64,000 bases of DNA from Rhodospirillaceae bacterium (GCA_029245025.1 JAQWQC010000034.1:62001-126000); one strand, 5' to 3'. Shown: positions 55,617 to 64,000, counted from the first letter of the stretch. The notes: a model not told the origin generated them from the letters alone. A program made the numbers and translations.

Positions 55617-56891
55617 ATGCACAGATGTTCGACTGCGGCCTTTGCCGCTGTTATGGCGTTCGGGTCACTTCAGGCCTGTGCACAGGCGCCTGATCGCCCC
55701 CTAGATATGACGGCAGAACAAATCCAGGAGAAGATCGACTGGGTCAACGAAGTTGAAGCCCAAGACTTCACTTTCTGGCGCCGCTATCGGGATCAACCCG
55801 ACCAAGCGGCCTTTCGCCAGCCGCAAGACTGGTACAACCCGATGATTCTCGTCGACGGGGGTAATCAACCCTACTTGGCGCGCGCCACAGCTGATGAAGC
55901 GCCGACGATTTCAGCGGATGCCTTAGAAGTTGCGACCGACTGGGCAATGGAGCGGGAAACTCAGGCCTTCATCGTTTATCACCAGGGTAAGATTCGCCAC
56001 GAAGCGTACATGGACGGTTTTCATGATACGTCGCCGATCAGCTCACACTCTTGGGTTAAGACATTACACGGGATTGTTGCCAGCTTCGCGGTTGAGGATG
56101 GTGATATCGCAAGTCTAGATGACCCTATCGAGTTGTATCTTCATGAATGGAAAGATGACCCTCGCGGGAAGATCACTGTGCGACAGGTGTTGGAAAATAG
56201 AACAGGACTAGCTCCACCGTTTGATAATCCGGGGCAACCATGGTCTCAAGGTATTCAATCGGTCGAAGGTACAGATATTTGGGAAACGACATTGCTGACG
56301 CCTTTAGAAAAAGAACCAGGGTCGGCCTTTGCTCATAACAACCCTAACACGCAATTGCTCGGGATGATTCTACAGCGAGCTACCGGCAAGGACTTCGCCC
56401 ACTACCTCGGCGAAAAACTTTGGAAGCCGTTGGGCGCGCAGCGTGGAGCGCTACGGAAAGATAAAGTCGGCGGCAACGTAATCTCTTATTGTTGCTTCTT
56501 GTCTGCTCCGGCGGACTGGATGCGCATTGCGCACCTACTCAAAGAAGACGGGAAGTTACCCGACGGCACTCGGATTCTGCCCGAAGGATGGGTGGATCAA
56601 ATGCTTGAGGGCTCAGAGCAAAACCCCAACTACGGCTTCCAAATCTGGATGGACAAAGAGTTCAAAGAGTACCGTCCGTACTATCCGGATATGCCGCTTC
56701 AATTCGCCAACACGCATTCTGAACCCTTTGCGGTTGATGATCTCTTTTATCTCGACGGCGGTGGGAAAGTGCGTGTGTGGATCAGCCGCAAACTCGATTT
56801 GATTGTTTTACGGACCGGCTATCCGCCACCGCAAGGTATGGGTTTCGACGAACCTGTTTTGCCGAACGCGATCATCCGCGGCATTTTGTAG
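55617..56891 (+). CDS. Class-C beta-lactamase-like serine hydrolase, lipoprotein (paralogue 3)
   Basis: A 424-residue paralogue of 24128 and 27499, but with a lipoprotein signal: FGSLQAC places the acylated Cys at residue 21. Motifs: S145-W-V-K148, then His-Asn-Asn in FAHNNPNTQLLGM (Tyr lost), the Cys-Cys segment SYCCFLSAPADWMRIAHLL, and a late YLDGGGKVRVWI. RBS GGGGGG-type run about 8 bases before ATG 55617. It is followed 25 bases later by an SDR. The 270 bases upstream hold no gene and should carry its promoter. Confidence 0.86.
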   Translation: MHRCSTAAFAAVMAFGSLQACAQAPDRPLDMTAEQIQEKIDWVNEVEAQDFTFWRRYRDQPDQAAFRQPQDWYNPMILVDGGNQPYLARATADEAPTISADALEVATDWAMERETQAFIVYHQGKIRHEAYMDGFHDTSPISSHSWVKTLHGIVASFAVEDGDIASLDDPIELYLHEWKDDPRGKITVRQVLENRTGLAPPFDNPGQPWSQGIQSVEGTDIWETTLLTPLEKEPGSAFAHNNPNTQLLGMILQRATGKDFAHYLGEKLWKPLGAQRGALRKDKVGGNVISYCCFLSAPADWMRIAHLLKEDGKLPDGTRILPEGWVDQMLEGSEQNPNYGFQIWMDKEFKEYRPYYPDMPLQFANTHSEPFAVDDLFYLDGGGKVRVWISRKLDLIVLRTGYPPPQGMGFDEPVLPNAIIRGIL

Positions 56892-56916
56892 ACCACTACA
56901 CATGTACAAGGCTTAA

Positions 56917-57675
56917 ATGATGACTCAACTAAAAGATAAAACCGCACTTATCACAGGCGCCAATCGTGGTATTGGCGCTGGGGTTGCCCGGGCTTATGCC
57001 GCCGAAGGGGCAGCGGTGGCAATAAATTATCCCAACGCCGCATCCGCTGATGAAGCAAAGGCTTTGTGTGAGGAAATCGCATCAGCCGGTGGTCAAGCCG
57101 TTGCTGTTGAGGGCGATGTTACGGAGGAAAAGGCCGTAGAAGCGATGGTCGCCAGTGCCATTGAGGGACTTGGTCGTATAGATATTTTGGTCAACAACGC
57201 TGGTATTGCTCACGCCGCACCGGTCGAGGACATTCCCGTTGATGTCTGGGATCAGGTGTTTGCCGTCCATGTGCGCGGCACTTTTCTGACCAGCAAACAT
57301 ACTTTGCCGCACATGTACGAGCGCGGAGCGGGTCGCATTATCAACACGACCTCGCAACTGGCCTACCTTGGCGCTGCGGGCTTTGCCCACTACACAGCGG
57401 CCAAAGGTGCGCTGGTGACATTCACCCGCACTCTGGCATTGGAAGCGGCCTCTAAAGGTGTCGGCGTGAACGCGGTTGCGCCTGGCGCGACCAGAACCGC
57501 TATGCTTGATGATGTGCCTGAAGAAATTCTTGAAGGCATTCGCCAAAGCATACCGCTGGGCAAACTGGCCGAGATTGACGACATTGTGCCCAGCTATGTG
57601 TTCTTAGCGTCAGAAGGCGCACGGCACTATGTTGGCCAGGTCATCAGCCCCAACGGGGGAGATATGTTCCTGTAG
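56917..57675 (+). CDS. Short-chain dehydrogenase/reductase, FabG-like
   Basis: A 252-residue classical SDR: ALITGANRGIGAGVARAYA near the N-terminus, DILVNNAGIAHA near residue 88, TSQLAYLGAAGFAHYTAAKG with Ser-Tyr-Lys near residue 150, and GQVISPNGGDMFL at the end. It is the common FabG-like type, oxidising or reducing a secondary alcohol or ketone. The start may be either of two adjacent ATG codons (56917 or 56920). It follows the serine hydrolase and precedes DUF1838 copy 2. Confidence 0.92.
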   Translation: MMTQLKDKTALITGANRGIGAGVARAYAAEGAAVAINYPNAASADEAKALCEEIASAGGQAVAVEGDVTEEKAVEAMVASAIEGLGRIDILVNNAGIAHAAPVEDIPVDVWDQVFAVHVRGTFLTSKHTLPHMYERGAGRIINTTSQLAYLGAAGFAHYTAAKGALVTFTRTLALEAASKGVGVNAVAPGATRTAMLDDVPEEILEGIRQSIPLGKLAEIDDIVPSYVFLASEGARHYVGQVISPNGGDMFL

Positions 57676-57756
57676 GGGACGGCAAGCAACTGCGCTTACC
57701 ACGGTCTATCGGTGTCTACTAAGATACCGGTGCTCAATAAATAAGAGGTGCCTGCG

Positions 57757-58602
57757 ATGCCGACACGACGCGACGCTCTACTGAGTGCAGGAGGGGCGGG
57801 TTTATCCGGTGCATTCATGCGGACACCTGTGCTTGCCGCAGGTGCGACCTACGACCTTGATGATCCAAGTGATGCTGTAACGGCCTACGCGCGCATGCGG
57901 GGCAATCTGGATGGTACGCCTGGTATGTGGTGGTACCGCGGTAACATGTTTGCCAAGCGCAGCGACGAAGTCGCACAGCGTGTGCTTAAAATTGAGGGCT
58001 TTAGCTTCAACCGATTGGTGCGGCGGGAAGATGGACGGTTCGATCAGATCATGGCGGAAGCCGGATTCTTTATCGACCCGGAGATGGATGTAATTGCGGA
58101 CGAGTGGGTCAACCCGTTGAATGGGCGGACCTGTAACCCGGGGCACTACAAGTCAAACCAGACCATTGTTGTCGGACCTGAAGGAGTTTCAGGGTCGGAG
58201 GCCGCAGCTGTTCCGGTTCAATTTACGGGCACCGTTGAAGCGCAGTCCCATGGTGGGCGGGTGTGGACAACGGAAAACATGGTCACAAAACTACCCAACC
58301 CTCGTGTTGAGGCTGATGACCCTCTTGGCTATTCGGGGCCGGTCATCACTCTAACCTCCTTGGCGTCTTTCACCGGGCAGTTGGCTGATCTCAACAACCC
58401 TGATCTTGCGTTCATGCCGGCGACGCTCCACTTTCAGAATCTAGCCCCATGGATGCCCTGGATGAAAATGGGTCAAGAGCCAGGGCTGACAACGTGGCAA
58501 TTGCTTGGAACCAAAGTGCAATCAAACACTGACATGCCAGACCGTTTGCGCAATCGCCTGGATGCCGATTATCCCGTCTGGCTCGATGATCCGGGTGTAT
58601 GA
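57757..58602 (+). CDS. DUF1838 protein with Tat-type signal (copy 2)
   Basis: A 281-residue DUF1838 protein starting MPTRRDALLSAGGAGLSGAF, with a twin-arginine motif and hydrophobic stretch, then a likely cleavage after PVLAAG. Family pattern: DAVTAYARMRGNLDGTPGMW near residue 35, GFSFNRLVRREDGRF and DEWVNPLNGRTCNPGHYK. The start ATG 57757 lies just after GAGGTG. Its stop overlaps the next gene by four bases, so it is co-translated with the DUF3108-like paralogue. Divergent from copy 1 at 31821. Confidence 0.85.
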   Translation: MPTRRDALLSAGGAGLSGAFMRTPVLAAGATYDLDDPSDAVTAYARMRGNLDGTPGMWWYRGNMFAKRSDEVAQRVLKIEGFSFNRLVRREDGRFDQIMAEAGFFIDPEMDVIADEWVNPLNGRTCNPGHYKSNQTIVVGPEGVSGSEAAAVPVQFTGTVEAQSHGGRVWTTENMVTKLPNPRVEADDPLGYSGPVITLTSLASFTGQLADLNNPDLAFMPATLHFQNLAPWMPWMKMGQEPGLTTWQLLGTKVQSNTDMPDRLRNRLDADYPVWLDDPGV

Positions 58603-59360
58603 CCATGCGTAGGTTTATATCTCTGTTGGTCGCGATTGGTGTGTTGGGTGTGGCTGCGCCAGTTAAGGCGGAAGACGAGAACACAGGCCCTAACATTAAT
58701 GTGGCCCGAGAAATCATCGGCACACTGCGGCTTCAAACCAAGAGTGACAAACGCTACCGTGGTGTCGAGGAATGGCGTATTTTTGTGCACCCCAATGGCG
58801 GGCGGACGATGATCTTGAGCAAAGACTTCGTAGCGGCCAATGCCTTGCAGATCATGACAGCCCATGTTGATGCAAATTTTAGACCCATTGATGTGTACGC
58901 AACCTACTGGGTGCCTGATGGCTATCGTGGATCGATCCGCGTGGTCCTGGATGGGAACACGCTCCGCGCCGTATCTGAAGGACCAGGGGGCAGCACGACG
59001 GACGAACTTTCCGTGCCAAACGAAATCTCTATCGTTACCCATGGGGAATCCATGAATGGTTGGTATTTGTGGCAAGGCGAGAGAGACGACGAAGGCAAAC
59101 ACGCCGCTACATATTTCAATTTTAGCCCGTCACCCGATGGATCAGCGTTGGTGCGCGGACGTCTCCACCCGGCGTCATTTCAATATCTGGGCACGGAAAC
59201 GATCACCGTCCCTGCTGGCACATTTGAAACAGAACGCTATCTTCTCACTAATATCGAAATGTGGGTGACCGGAGAGCACCGTATTCTGGTTAAGCAGTCG
59301 ATCACCGATGAAGACAAAGAATATGTCCTTACCCGATTAGAAGACGCGATACAGGATTAG
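58599..59360 (+). CDS. Exported DUF3108-like protein (paralogue 2)
   Basis: A 253-residue protein with a signal peptide (RRFISLLVAIGVLGVAAPVK, then AED). The mature part has the same pattern as the product of 19168: HPNGGRTMILSKDF, RPIDVYATYW and GTETITVPAGTFETERY near residue 207. It starts in a four-base overlap with DUF1838 copy 2, and the ABC binding-protein gene begins three bases after its stop. The fixed pairing suggests a role in the periplasm with DUF1838, perhaps binding a hydrophobic ligand; that is inference. Confidence 0.78.
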   Translation: MTMRRFISLLVAIGVLGVAAPVKAEDENTGPNINVAREIIGTLRLQTKSDKRYRGVEEWRIFVHPNGGRTMILSKDFVAANALQIMTAHVDANFRPIDVYATYWVPDGYRGSIRVVLDGNTLRAVSEGPGGSTTDELSVPNEISIVTHGESMNGWYLWQGERDDEGKHAATYFNFSPSPDGSALVRGRLHPASFQYLGTETITVPAGTFETERYLLTNIEMWVTGEHRILVKQSITDEDKEYVLTRLEDAIQD

Positions 59361-59363
59361 CCT

Positions 59364-60896
59364 ATGAGAACAAACACAAAATCAAAATATCTACTTCCTA
59401 TAGCGACAGTCGTTCTCAGCCTCTGTCTGGGTGGCGTTGTTGCACCAAATCCGGCGGTCTCTGCAGACAAGATTCTTTCGATCGGCACCTCTCTGATCGG
59501 ACCCAATCGCGGGCATGCCTATCAAGGCATAACGATGCCAGCGATTATGCCGCTCAATGCCATCTACGACACAGTAACGGTTGTAAGGGAAGATGGGTCC
59601 ATCGGTCCGGGCCTCGCGCTGTCTTGGCAGAGTGATGATGCGTTGACATGGCGGCTGAAATTGCGTGAAGGCGTTAAATTTTCAAACGGTGTTCCCTTTA
59701 CAGCAGATGCAATCGTTAGATCTGTCAAACACATGCGAGGTCCAGAAGCTGGACTGTGGTCGATCAGTACGACCCTGTATCAAGTTGCCGAGGCGCGCGC
59801 CCTAGATGATTACACCGTCGAGGTTGAGCTTAATCAGAGGGATGCATTGTTCCCCATTCATGCCGCTGTGTGGCGCATATTAGAGCCAGAAGCCTGGGAA
59901 ACCATGCCGAGAACTGAGTATGAGTCCAACCCGGTGGGGACAGGACCTTTTCAAGTAACGGACTGGGACCAGTCGGGTGCGGAGATGCGGGCGTTCAGAG
60001 ACTCGTGGCGGGCGCCTAAATTAGATGGCCTAGATTTTAAAGTGATCCCGGATCAAACCGCGCGTTTACAGGCGATTCTCTCCGGTGCTGTCGATTTTGT
60101 TGTCGGCCTCGGGCCTGATGATGCGAGTTTGATAGAAGCGGATGGTGGCCGGTTGGCCCTGCGTAATTTGGCGACCGTTCAGTTTCTTGCATTCCTGACG
60201 GTCAATGGTGGCCCGGTGGTGGACCCAAAGGTCAGATTGGCGTTGAACTATGCCGTCAATCGAGAAGCGATTATCCAAACCCTGCTTCAGGGCAAGGCAA
60301 AGCCATTGTCGCAACTCGCTTACCCTGGAGCCTTCGGGTACGACCCCGACCTACCGCCCTATCCGTACGATCCGGATCTTGCGCGAGCCTTGCTGGCAGA
60401 AGCAGGCTATCCCGACGGGATTGACCTTACCGCGTCGGTGGCATCACGCGGTGCAAATGATCTTTTATTTTTCCAGCAGATTGCTCTCGACCTTGCCAAG
60501 ATCGGCGTTAATGTAGAAATGCAAGGTAAGCCTGCGTGGCGAAACATGCAGGACTTGTTCTTCGGCAAAGCCACAAGCAATTTGCACAGCCTGCTGGTGC
60601 GGGGTCCTGATCCATTGGCAGCGTACCGGCACCGCGTCTGCCAAGGCATCCTGCCTGATCGTTCTCCCTATCACTGTGACGACAAACTGTTGCCCATACT
60701 TGAACAGGCACGTACGCAAGTGACAGCGGAGGCTGCGCTCCCGTTTTACCGCGCCGTGCTGGCACATGAGCGAGAGCACCCACCAGGCATTATTCTCTGG
60801 CAGGGTGTCGACTTCGATGGGCTGACGTCCAAAGTTACAGGTTATGCGCCGGTGCAGGACGTCATGAATTTCTCAGATATGGATTTGAGTCCGTAA
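59364..60896 (+). CDS. ABC transporter substrate-binding protein, family 5 (peptide type)
   Basis: A 510-residue periplasmic binding protein of the DppA/OppA type, with a signal peptide (LLPIATVVLSLCLGGVVA ... VSADK). Family features: LALSWQSDDALTWRLKLREG and VKFSNGVPFTADAIVRSVK near residue 100, NPVGTGPFQVTDWD near residue 192, and VRLALNYAVNREAIIQTLLQ near residue 292. It lies three bases after the DUF3108-like gene. The matching permeases are convergent on the other strand, and no ATPase genes are in the window. Confidence 0.93.
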   Translation: MRTNTKSKYLLPIATVVLSLCLGGVVAPNPAVSADKILSIGTSLIGPNRGHAYQGITMPAIMPLNAIYDTVTVVREDGSIGPGLALSWQSDDALTWRLKLREGVKFSNGVPFTADAIVRSVKHMRGPEAGLWSISTTLYQVAEARALDDYTVEVELNQRDALFPIHAAVWRILEPEAWETMPRTEYESNPVGTGPFQVTDWDQSGAEMRAFRDSWRAPKLDGLDFKVIPDQTARLQAILSGAVDFVVGLGPDDASLIEADGGRLALRNLATVQFLAFLTVNGGPVVDPKVRLALNYAVNREAIIQTLLQGKAKPLSQLAYPGAFGYDPDLPPYPYDPDLARALLAEAGYPDGIDLTASVASRGANDLLFFQQIALDLAKIGVNVEMQGKPAWRNMQDLFFGKATSNLHSLLVRGPDPLAAYRHRVCQGILPDRSPYHCDDKLLPILEQARTQVTAEAALPFYRAVLAHEREHPPGIILWQGVDFDGLTSKVTGYAPVQDVMNFSDMDLSP

Positions 60897-60900
60897 CGGC

Positions 60901-61812
60901 CTATCGATCTTTTGGATCAAGTGCGTCGCGCAACCCATCCCCGATAAAATTAAAGCAGAACATGGTGATCGCCAGGCATGTGGCTGGGATCAGCAGTAGC
61001 CAGGGCGCGGACTCGATACTGTTTGCGCCGCGTGAAATGAGGACACCCCAACTGGTGAGAGGTTCTTTCACCCCTAGTCCAAGAAAACTGAGATAGCTCT
61101 CGACCAAGATGTTCGTTGGCACCAGTAAGGTGACATACACAATCACTGGGCCGACAACATTGGGTAGGACATGGCGTCCGATGATGGCTGCGGGTCCGGC
61201 GCCACTGGCTCGTGCCGCTTCAATAAATTCTTTTTGTTTTACAGATAGGGTTTGGCCGCGAACGATGCGCGCCATGGTCAACCATTCGACACACCCTATG
61301 GCGAGGAATACTAGGTAAATGTTCCGGCCAAATACTGTGACCAAAATAATGATGAAAAACAGCAGGGGCAGAGCGTATAACACGTCAACAAACCGCATCA
61401 TCGCGTTGTCGGTCCGGCCGCCGACATACCCCGCCGTCGCACCATAGATCACACCGATAGAGAGGGCGACAGCGGTGGTCATCACGCCGATGATCAGGGA
61501 AACGCGCGCACCAATCCAGGTTAAGACGAACATATCTTTGCCAGTGTCGTCAGTGCCGAACCAATGCCCGTTCTCCAATGACGGTGGCGCACCAATATTC
61601 ATCCAGTCTAAATCATCAATCGTATAGGGGCTCAGTGACGGTGCAACGATGGCACAAAGTGAGATTAGCCCAAGGACGATTACACCAGCCATTGCAGCTT
61701 TGTTAGCTCTGAACCGGCGCCCGGCATCTTCCCATAAGGATCGACCCTTGATGGCGGCGGCGTCTGCCATCAATGCCTCATGGGCATTTCGTTGTGCGGC
61801 TAGCAAGGCCAT
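60901..61812 (-). CDS. ABC transporter permease, DppC type
   Basis: A 303-residue inner-membrane permease with six predicted helices. An N-terminal cytosolic stretch precedes the first helix (AAMAGVIVLGLISLCAIVAP). HWFGTDDTGKDMFVLTWIGA is the conserved periplasmic segment of DppC/OppC proteins, and EFIEAARASGAGPAAIIGRH is the EAA loop that contacts the ATPase. It overlaps the upstream permease by one base (TAATG). It ends four bases from the convergent binding-protein gene. Confidence 0.93.
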   Translation of the reverse strand: MALLAAQRNAHEALMADAAAIKGRSLWEDAGRRFRANKAAMAGVIVLGLISLCAIVAPSLSPYTIDDLDWMNIGAPPSLENGHWFGTDDTGKDMFVLTWIGARVSLIIGVMTTAVALSIGVIYGATAGYVGGRTDNAMMRFVDVLYALPLLFFIIILVTVFGRNIYLVFLAIGCVEWLTMARIVRGQTLSVKQKEFIEAARASGAGPAAIIGRHVLPNVVGPVIVYVTLLVPTNILVESYLSFLGLGVKEPLTSWGVLISRGANSIESAPWLLLIPATCLAITMFCFNFIGDGLRDALDPKDR

Positions 61813-62768
61813 TACTCCACCTTCACTTTCGGGTCGAGCAACCCGTACATCAAGTCAACAATCAGGTTGAGAAGTATGACAGCCAGCGCGTAAACCACGA
61901 CGATACCCAGGACGAGGGGGTAGTCCCGGTTGATTGCGCCTTGAATAAAGAAGCGCCCCATGCCCGGCAGTTGAAAGATCTGCTCAATCACGACAGACCC
62001 TGTAAGAATGGAGGCCGCCGCCGGGCCAAGATAGCTAATCACGGGAAGGGACGCTGACTTTAGTGCATGCGTCCAGACGACGTTGCGTTGTCCGAGACCT
62101 TTCGCGCGTGCCGTGCGGATATAGTTCTGTCGAAGAGTTTCAATCATGGCGCCACGGGTGAGTCGGGCGAGGATCGCAATCTGAGGCAAAGCCAGCGCAA
62201 CCACCGGTAAGATATAGGGTGTGATTGGTGCCAGCATCGGCAACGCTTCTGCCAGTCCACCGCGCGGTTCAAGGGAGGCGACGGGGAGTATTTTCAGAAC
62301 CACACCGAAAAGTAGGCTCATCAAAGGCGCCATCACAAAGCTCGGTACCGCGATACCGGTCATGGCAACGCCCATGACCGCATAGTCCGTTAAAGAATTG
62401 CGACGGAGGGCGGCGATTACGCCAAGGCTACCACCAACTGCAAGAGCTAAAATCATTGCGGAAAGCCCAAGTTTTATGCTGACTGGCAGACCAATAACGA
62501 GGAGTTCCGTGACGGTACGATCGATATAAATGATGGAAGGTCCAAAGTCACCGCGGGCTACTTTGCCCAAATAGAATCCGTATTGAACGATGATGGGCTT
62601 GTCCAAGTCATACGCAGCTTCGAGGTTTGCGATTACCTCAGGTTCAAGTGACGCTTCCGCATCAAATGGACCACCCGGCGCCAGATGCATCATAAAAAAT
62701 GATAATGTGACGATCATGAACAGGGTCGGAGCTGCGATAATCAAGCGGCGCAGGGCATAAGACGTCAT
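61812..62768 (-). CDS. ABC transporter permease, DppB type
   Basis: A 318-residue inner-membrane permease. It starts MTSYALRRLIIAAPTLFMIV, typical of DppB/OppB, with the LAPGGPFDAEASLEPEV segment after the first helix and the EAA-type loop NYIRTARAKGLGQRNVVWTH near residue 215. The C-terminus LLNLIVDLMYGLLDPKVKVE is characteristic. It lies 34 bases downstream of the Rieske oxygenase on the same strand and is coupled to DppC by a one-base overlap. Confidence 0.93.
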   Translation of the reverse strand: MTSYALRRLIIAAPTLFMIVTLSFFMMHLAPGGPFDAEASLEPEVIANLEAAYDLDKPIIVQYGFYLGKVARGDFGPSIIYIDRTVTELLVIGLPVSIKLGLSAMILALAVGGSLGVIAALRRNSLTDYAVMGVAMTGIAVPSFVMAPLMSLLFGVVLKILPVASLEPRGGLAEALPMLAPITPYILPVVALALPQIAILARLTRGAMIETLRQNYIRTARAKGLGQRNVVWTHALKSASLPVISYLGPAAASILTGSVVIEQIFQLPGMGRFFIQGAINRDYPLVLGIVVVYALAVILLNLIVDLMYGLLDPKVKVE

Positions 62769-62802
62769 GAGATCAACACCACCAACGGCTTGGGATTTCT
62801 CT

Positions 62803-63945
62803 CTATTGGGCTACTTCTTGTTTTAGTCGCGGCTGCTTCAACGGCACGGCATCAAGCACCCAGTTTTTCGGGTCCGCTCGTCGCGCTGGCGACGGTATCA
62901 CTTTGACCATCTCATCGTTGCCATGCTGTGCCTTCAGATCCAGAGCTCGTCCTGCCAGCTCTTGGTCCTTAACCCATTTACGGAACTCAATACCGTGTTT
63001 GTCATTCTCGAGAGCGAGTTCGTCAGACAAGGTAGGTGGCACCATAGCGGGGCGAATAAAGTCGATCACTTTGGCGTCTTCTTGGAACACCAAAAGAACC
63101 CGCTTATGGGAGTCAGCGTCGTATTTATCGTCGGTAAAGAAATTGCGGCCGTGGCACCACCATACTTTGGTGCGGTTTTCGTCTATGGGTGTGTAGCCCG
63201 AAACAATCATTTGCCACATCGGTGGCTTGAGATGCATCTCGATGCGGATTGAAGGTGCTGGTTTGTAGATGCGCACCATGGTTTTAACGTCGGGGCGATC
63301 CTCATCAATTTTCTCAGCCCATACGCCACGCTTGCTAACAGGCTTCGCATAGGTGATTGATTCGATTTTCGAGTCATCGATATCAAGGTCGTAATCATTA
63401 ATCGTGGGCTTGCCCGGATTGCCAAAATCGGTGTGGACGTAAAATGCGTGCGTGTGGTCAACACCATTCTCAATGGCGCGTACCCAGTTTGCTTCGAAGA
63501 TGAAGGTGCCGCGGACAAATTTCCACTCGTCTGATGCGCCTTGTTCCATCGCTTCGTATTCTGGGAAATAGTCTGGCAGGGGTGGGCGTTCGGACTCTGT
63601 TGCGTCTCCGAGGAATACCCAGAGCCAGCCATATTTTTCTACCGTTGGATAAGAATCCACCCGTGCTCGCTTCGGAATCGTGGCATCCTCACCCATGGAC
63701 GGAATAGCTACGCAATTGCCGTCGCCGTCAAAGCGCCAACCATGATAGGGGCATTCGACGGCGTTATCGACGACCTTGCCGCGGCAAAGCGATCCACCAC
63801 GATGGACGCACACATCGCTCAGGCAATGCGCCTCTCTTGCGGAGTCACGAAATAGAACAAAGTCCTGTCCTAACATGTGGACGCTTTTCGGTTCGTTTGT
63901 GACATCCGCAGCTTCTGCGGCGACATACCAGCAGTTCAAAAGCAT
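62803..63945 (-). CDS. Rieske non-heme iron oxygenase, VanA-like oxygenase subunit
   Basis: A 380-residue ring-hydroxylating or demethylating oxygenase. The Rieske [2Fe-2S] ligands are C46-V-H48 and C65-P-Y-H68 with 16 residues between. The mononuclear iron site is seen in ENGVDHTHAFYVH, giving Asp/His/His, near residue 160. The N-terminus LLNCWYVAAEAADV resembles vanillate demethylase and related oxygenases that act without a small subunit. It needs a reductase/ferredoxin not found here. RBS GGAGAT before ATG 63945. It heads a minus-strand unit with the two ABC permeases. Confidence 0.93.
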   Translation of the reverse strand: MLLNCWYVAAEAADVTNEPKSVHMLGQDFVLFRDSAREAHCLSDVCVHRGGSLCRGKVVDNAVECPYHGWRFDGDGNCVAIPSMGEDATIPKRARVDSYPTVEKYGWLWVFLGDATESERPPLPDYFPEYEAMEQGASDEWKFVRGTFIFEANWVRAIENGVDHTHAFYVHTDFGNPGKPTINDYDLDIDDSKIESITYAKPVSKRGVWAEKIDEDRPDVKTMVRIYKPAPSIRIEMHLKPPMWQMIVSGYTPIDENRTKVWWCHGRNFFTDDKYDADSHKRVLLVFQEDAKVIDFIRPAMVPPTLSDELALENDKHGIEFRKWVKDQELAGRALDLKAQHGNDEMVKVIPSPARRADPKNWVLDAVPLKQPRLKQEVAQ

Positions 63946-64000
63946 AGCTGTATCTCCATTTGGCGCCCGCGTTAGTCTGGGCGATTTACCGTCATGTACC

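Noticed and set aside
39127-63945. A chlorophyll degradation pathway (NYC1-like SDRs plus Rieske oxygenase as a PAO equivalent)
   Set aside because: The Rieske protein looks VanA-like rather than PAO-like, and no chelatase, pheophytinase or reductase partner is recognisable. Kept only as a resemblance of the SDRs.

Overview
The window reads as chromosome of a free-living alphaproteobacterium of moderate GC. This is inferred from mreB-mreC-mreD-mrdA-mrdB in a tight run, ilvI-ilvH-ilvC followed by a leucine-attenuated leuA, and the mix of catabolic flavoenzymes, a TRAP-type binding protein and a Rieske oxygenase. The species cannot be named from the sequence alone.

Region 1 (1-15.5 kb) is a conserved housekeeping block, all on the + strand: the 3' part of pepA, a DUF1015 gene, miaA, the branched-chain amino acid genes ilvI, ilvH and ilvC, a leucine-rich leader peptide with a stem-loop ahead of leuA, then the rod-shape and lateral-wall genes mreBCD-mrdA-mrdB, ending at tRNA-Lys(CTT). 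Between pepA and the DUF1015 gene lies a small minus-strand gene broken by a stop codon.

Region 2 (15.5-18 kb), just past the tRNA, is AT-rich and sparsely coding: a DUF4116 repeat protein, an orphan fragment of a type I restriction specificity subunit (HsdS), and a lipoprotein with two tandem related halves. It looks like the scar of a tRNA-associated island.

Region 3 (18-64 kb) is a long accessory region that looks catabolic. It is built from families present in two or more divergent copies: two HsaA-like flavin monooxygenases, two alpha/beta hydrolases with a His-Thr-Gly nucleophile elbow, three class-C serine hydrolases sharing a Cys-Cys motif, three SDRs resembling chlorophyll b reductase (NYC1/NOL), three related MFS transporters plus a TetA-like one, two DUF1838 proteins with Tat-type signals, two DUF3108-like proteins and two tandem beta-propellers. 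Around them lie an amidohydrolase, aldo/keto reductase, Asp/Glu racemase-like protein, FAD monooxygenase, methyltransferase, luciferase-like monooxygenase, acetoacetate decarboxylase-like protein, GST, Rieske oxygenase, peptide-type ABC permeases with a binding protein, and an orphan TRAP binding protein. Together they suggest uptake of a cyclic or polycyclic organic compound followed by oxygenation, ring opening, hydrolysis and redox trimming. The substrate is unknown. Two unrelated prolyl isomerases (SlyD and parvulin types) sit in this region as a housekeeping insert.

Four genes keep a full reading frame but carry one or two nonsense codons: 1113-1427, 44751-45209, 48622-49047 and 55051-55344. 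One gene (53656) appears to start at a rare ATT codon behind a perfect AGGAGG. Ongoing gene decay is the simplest explanation for the stops, but sequencing error must be excluded.
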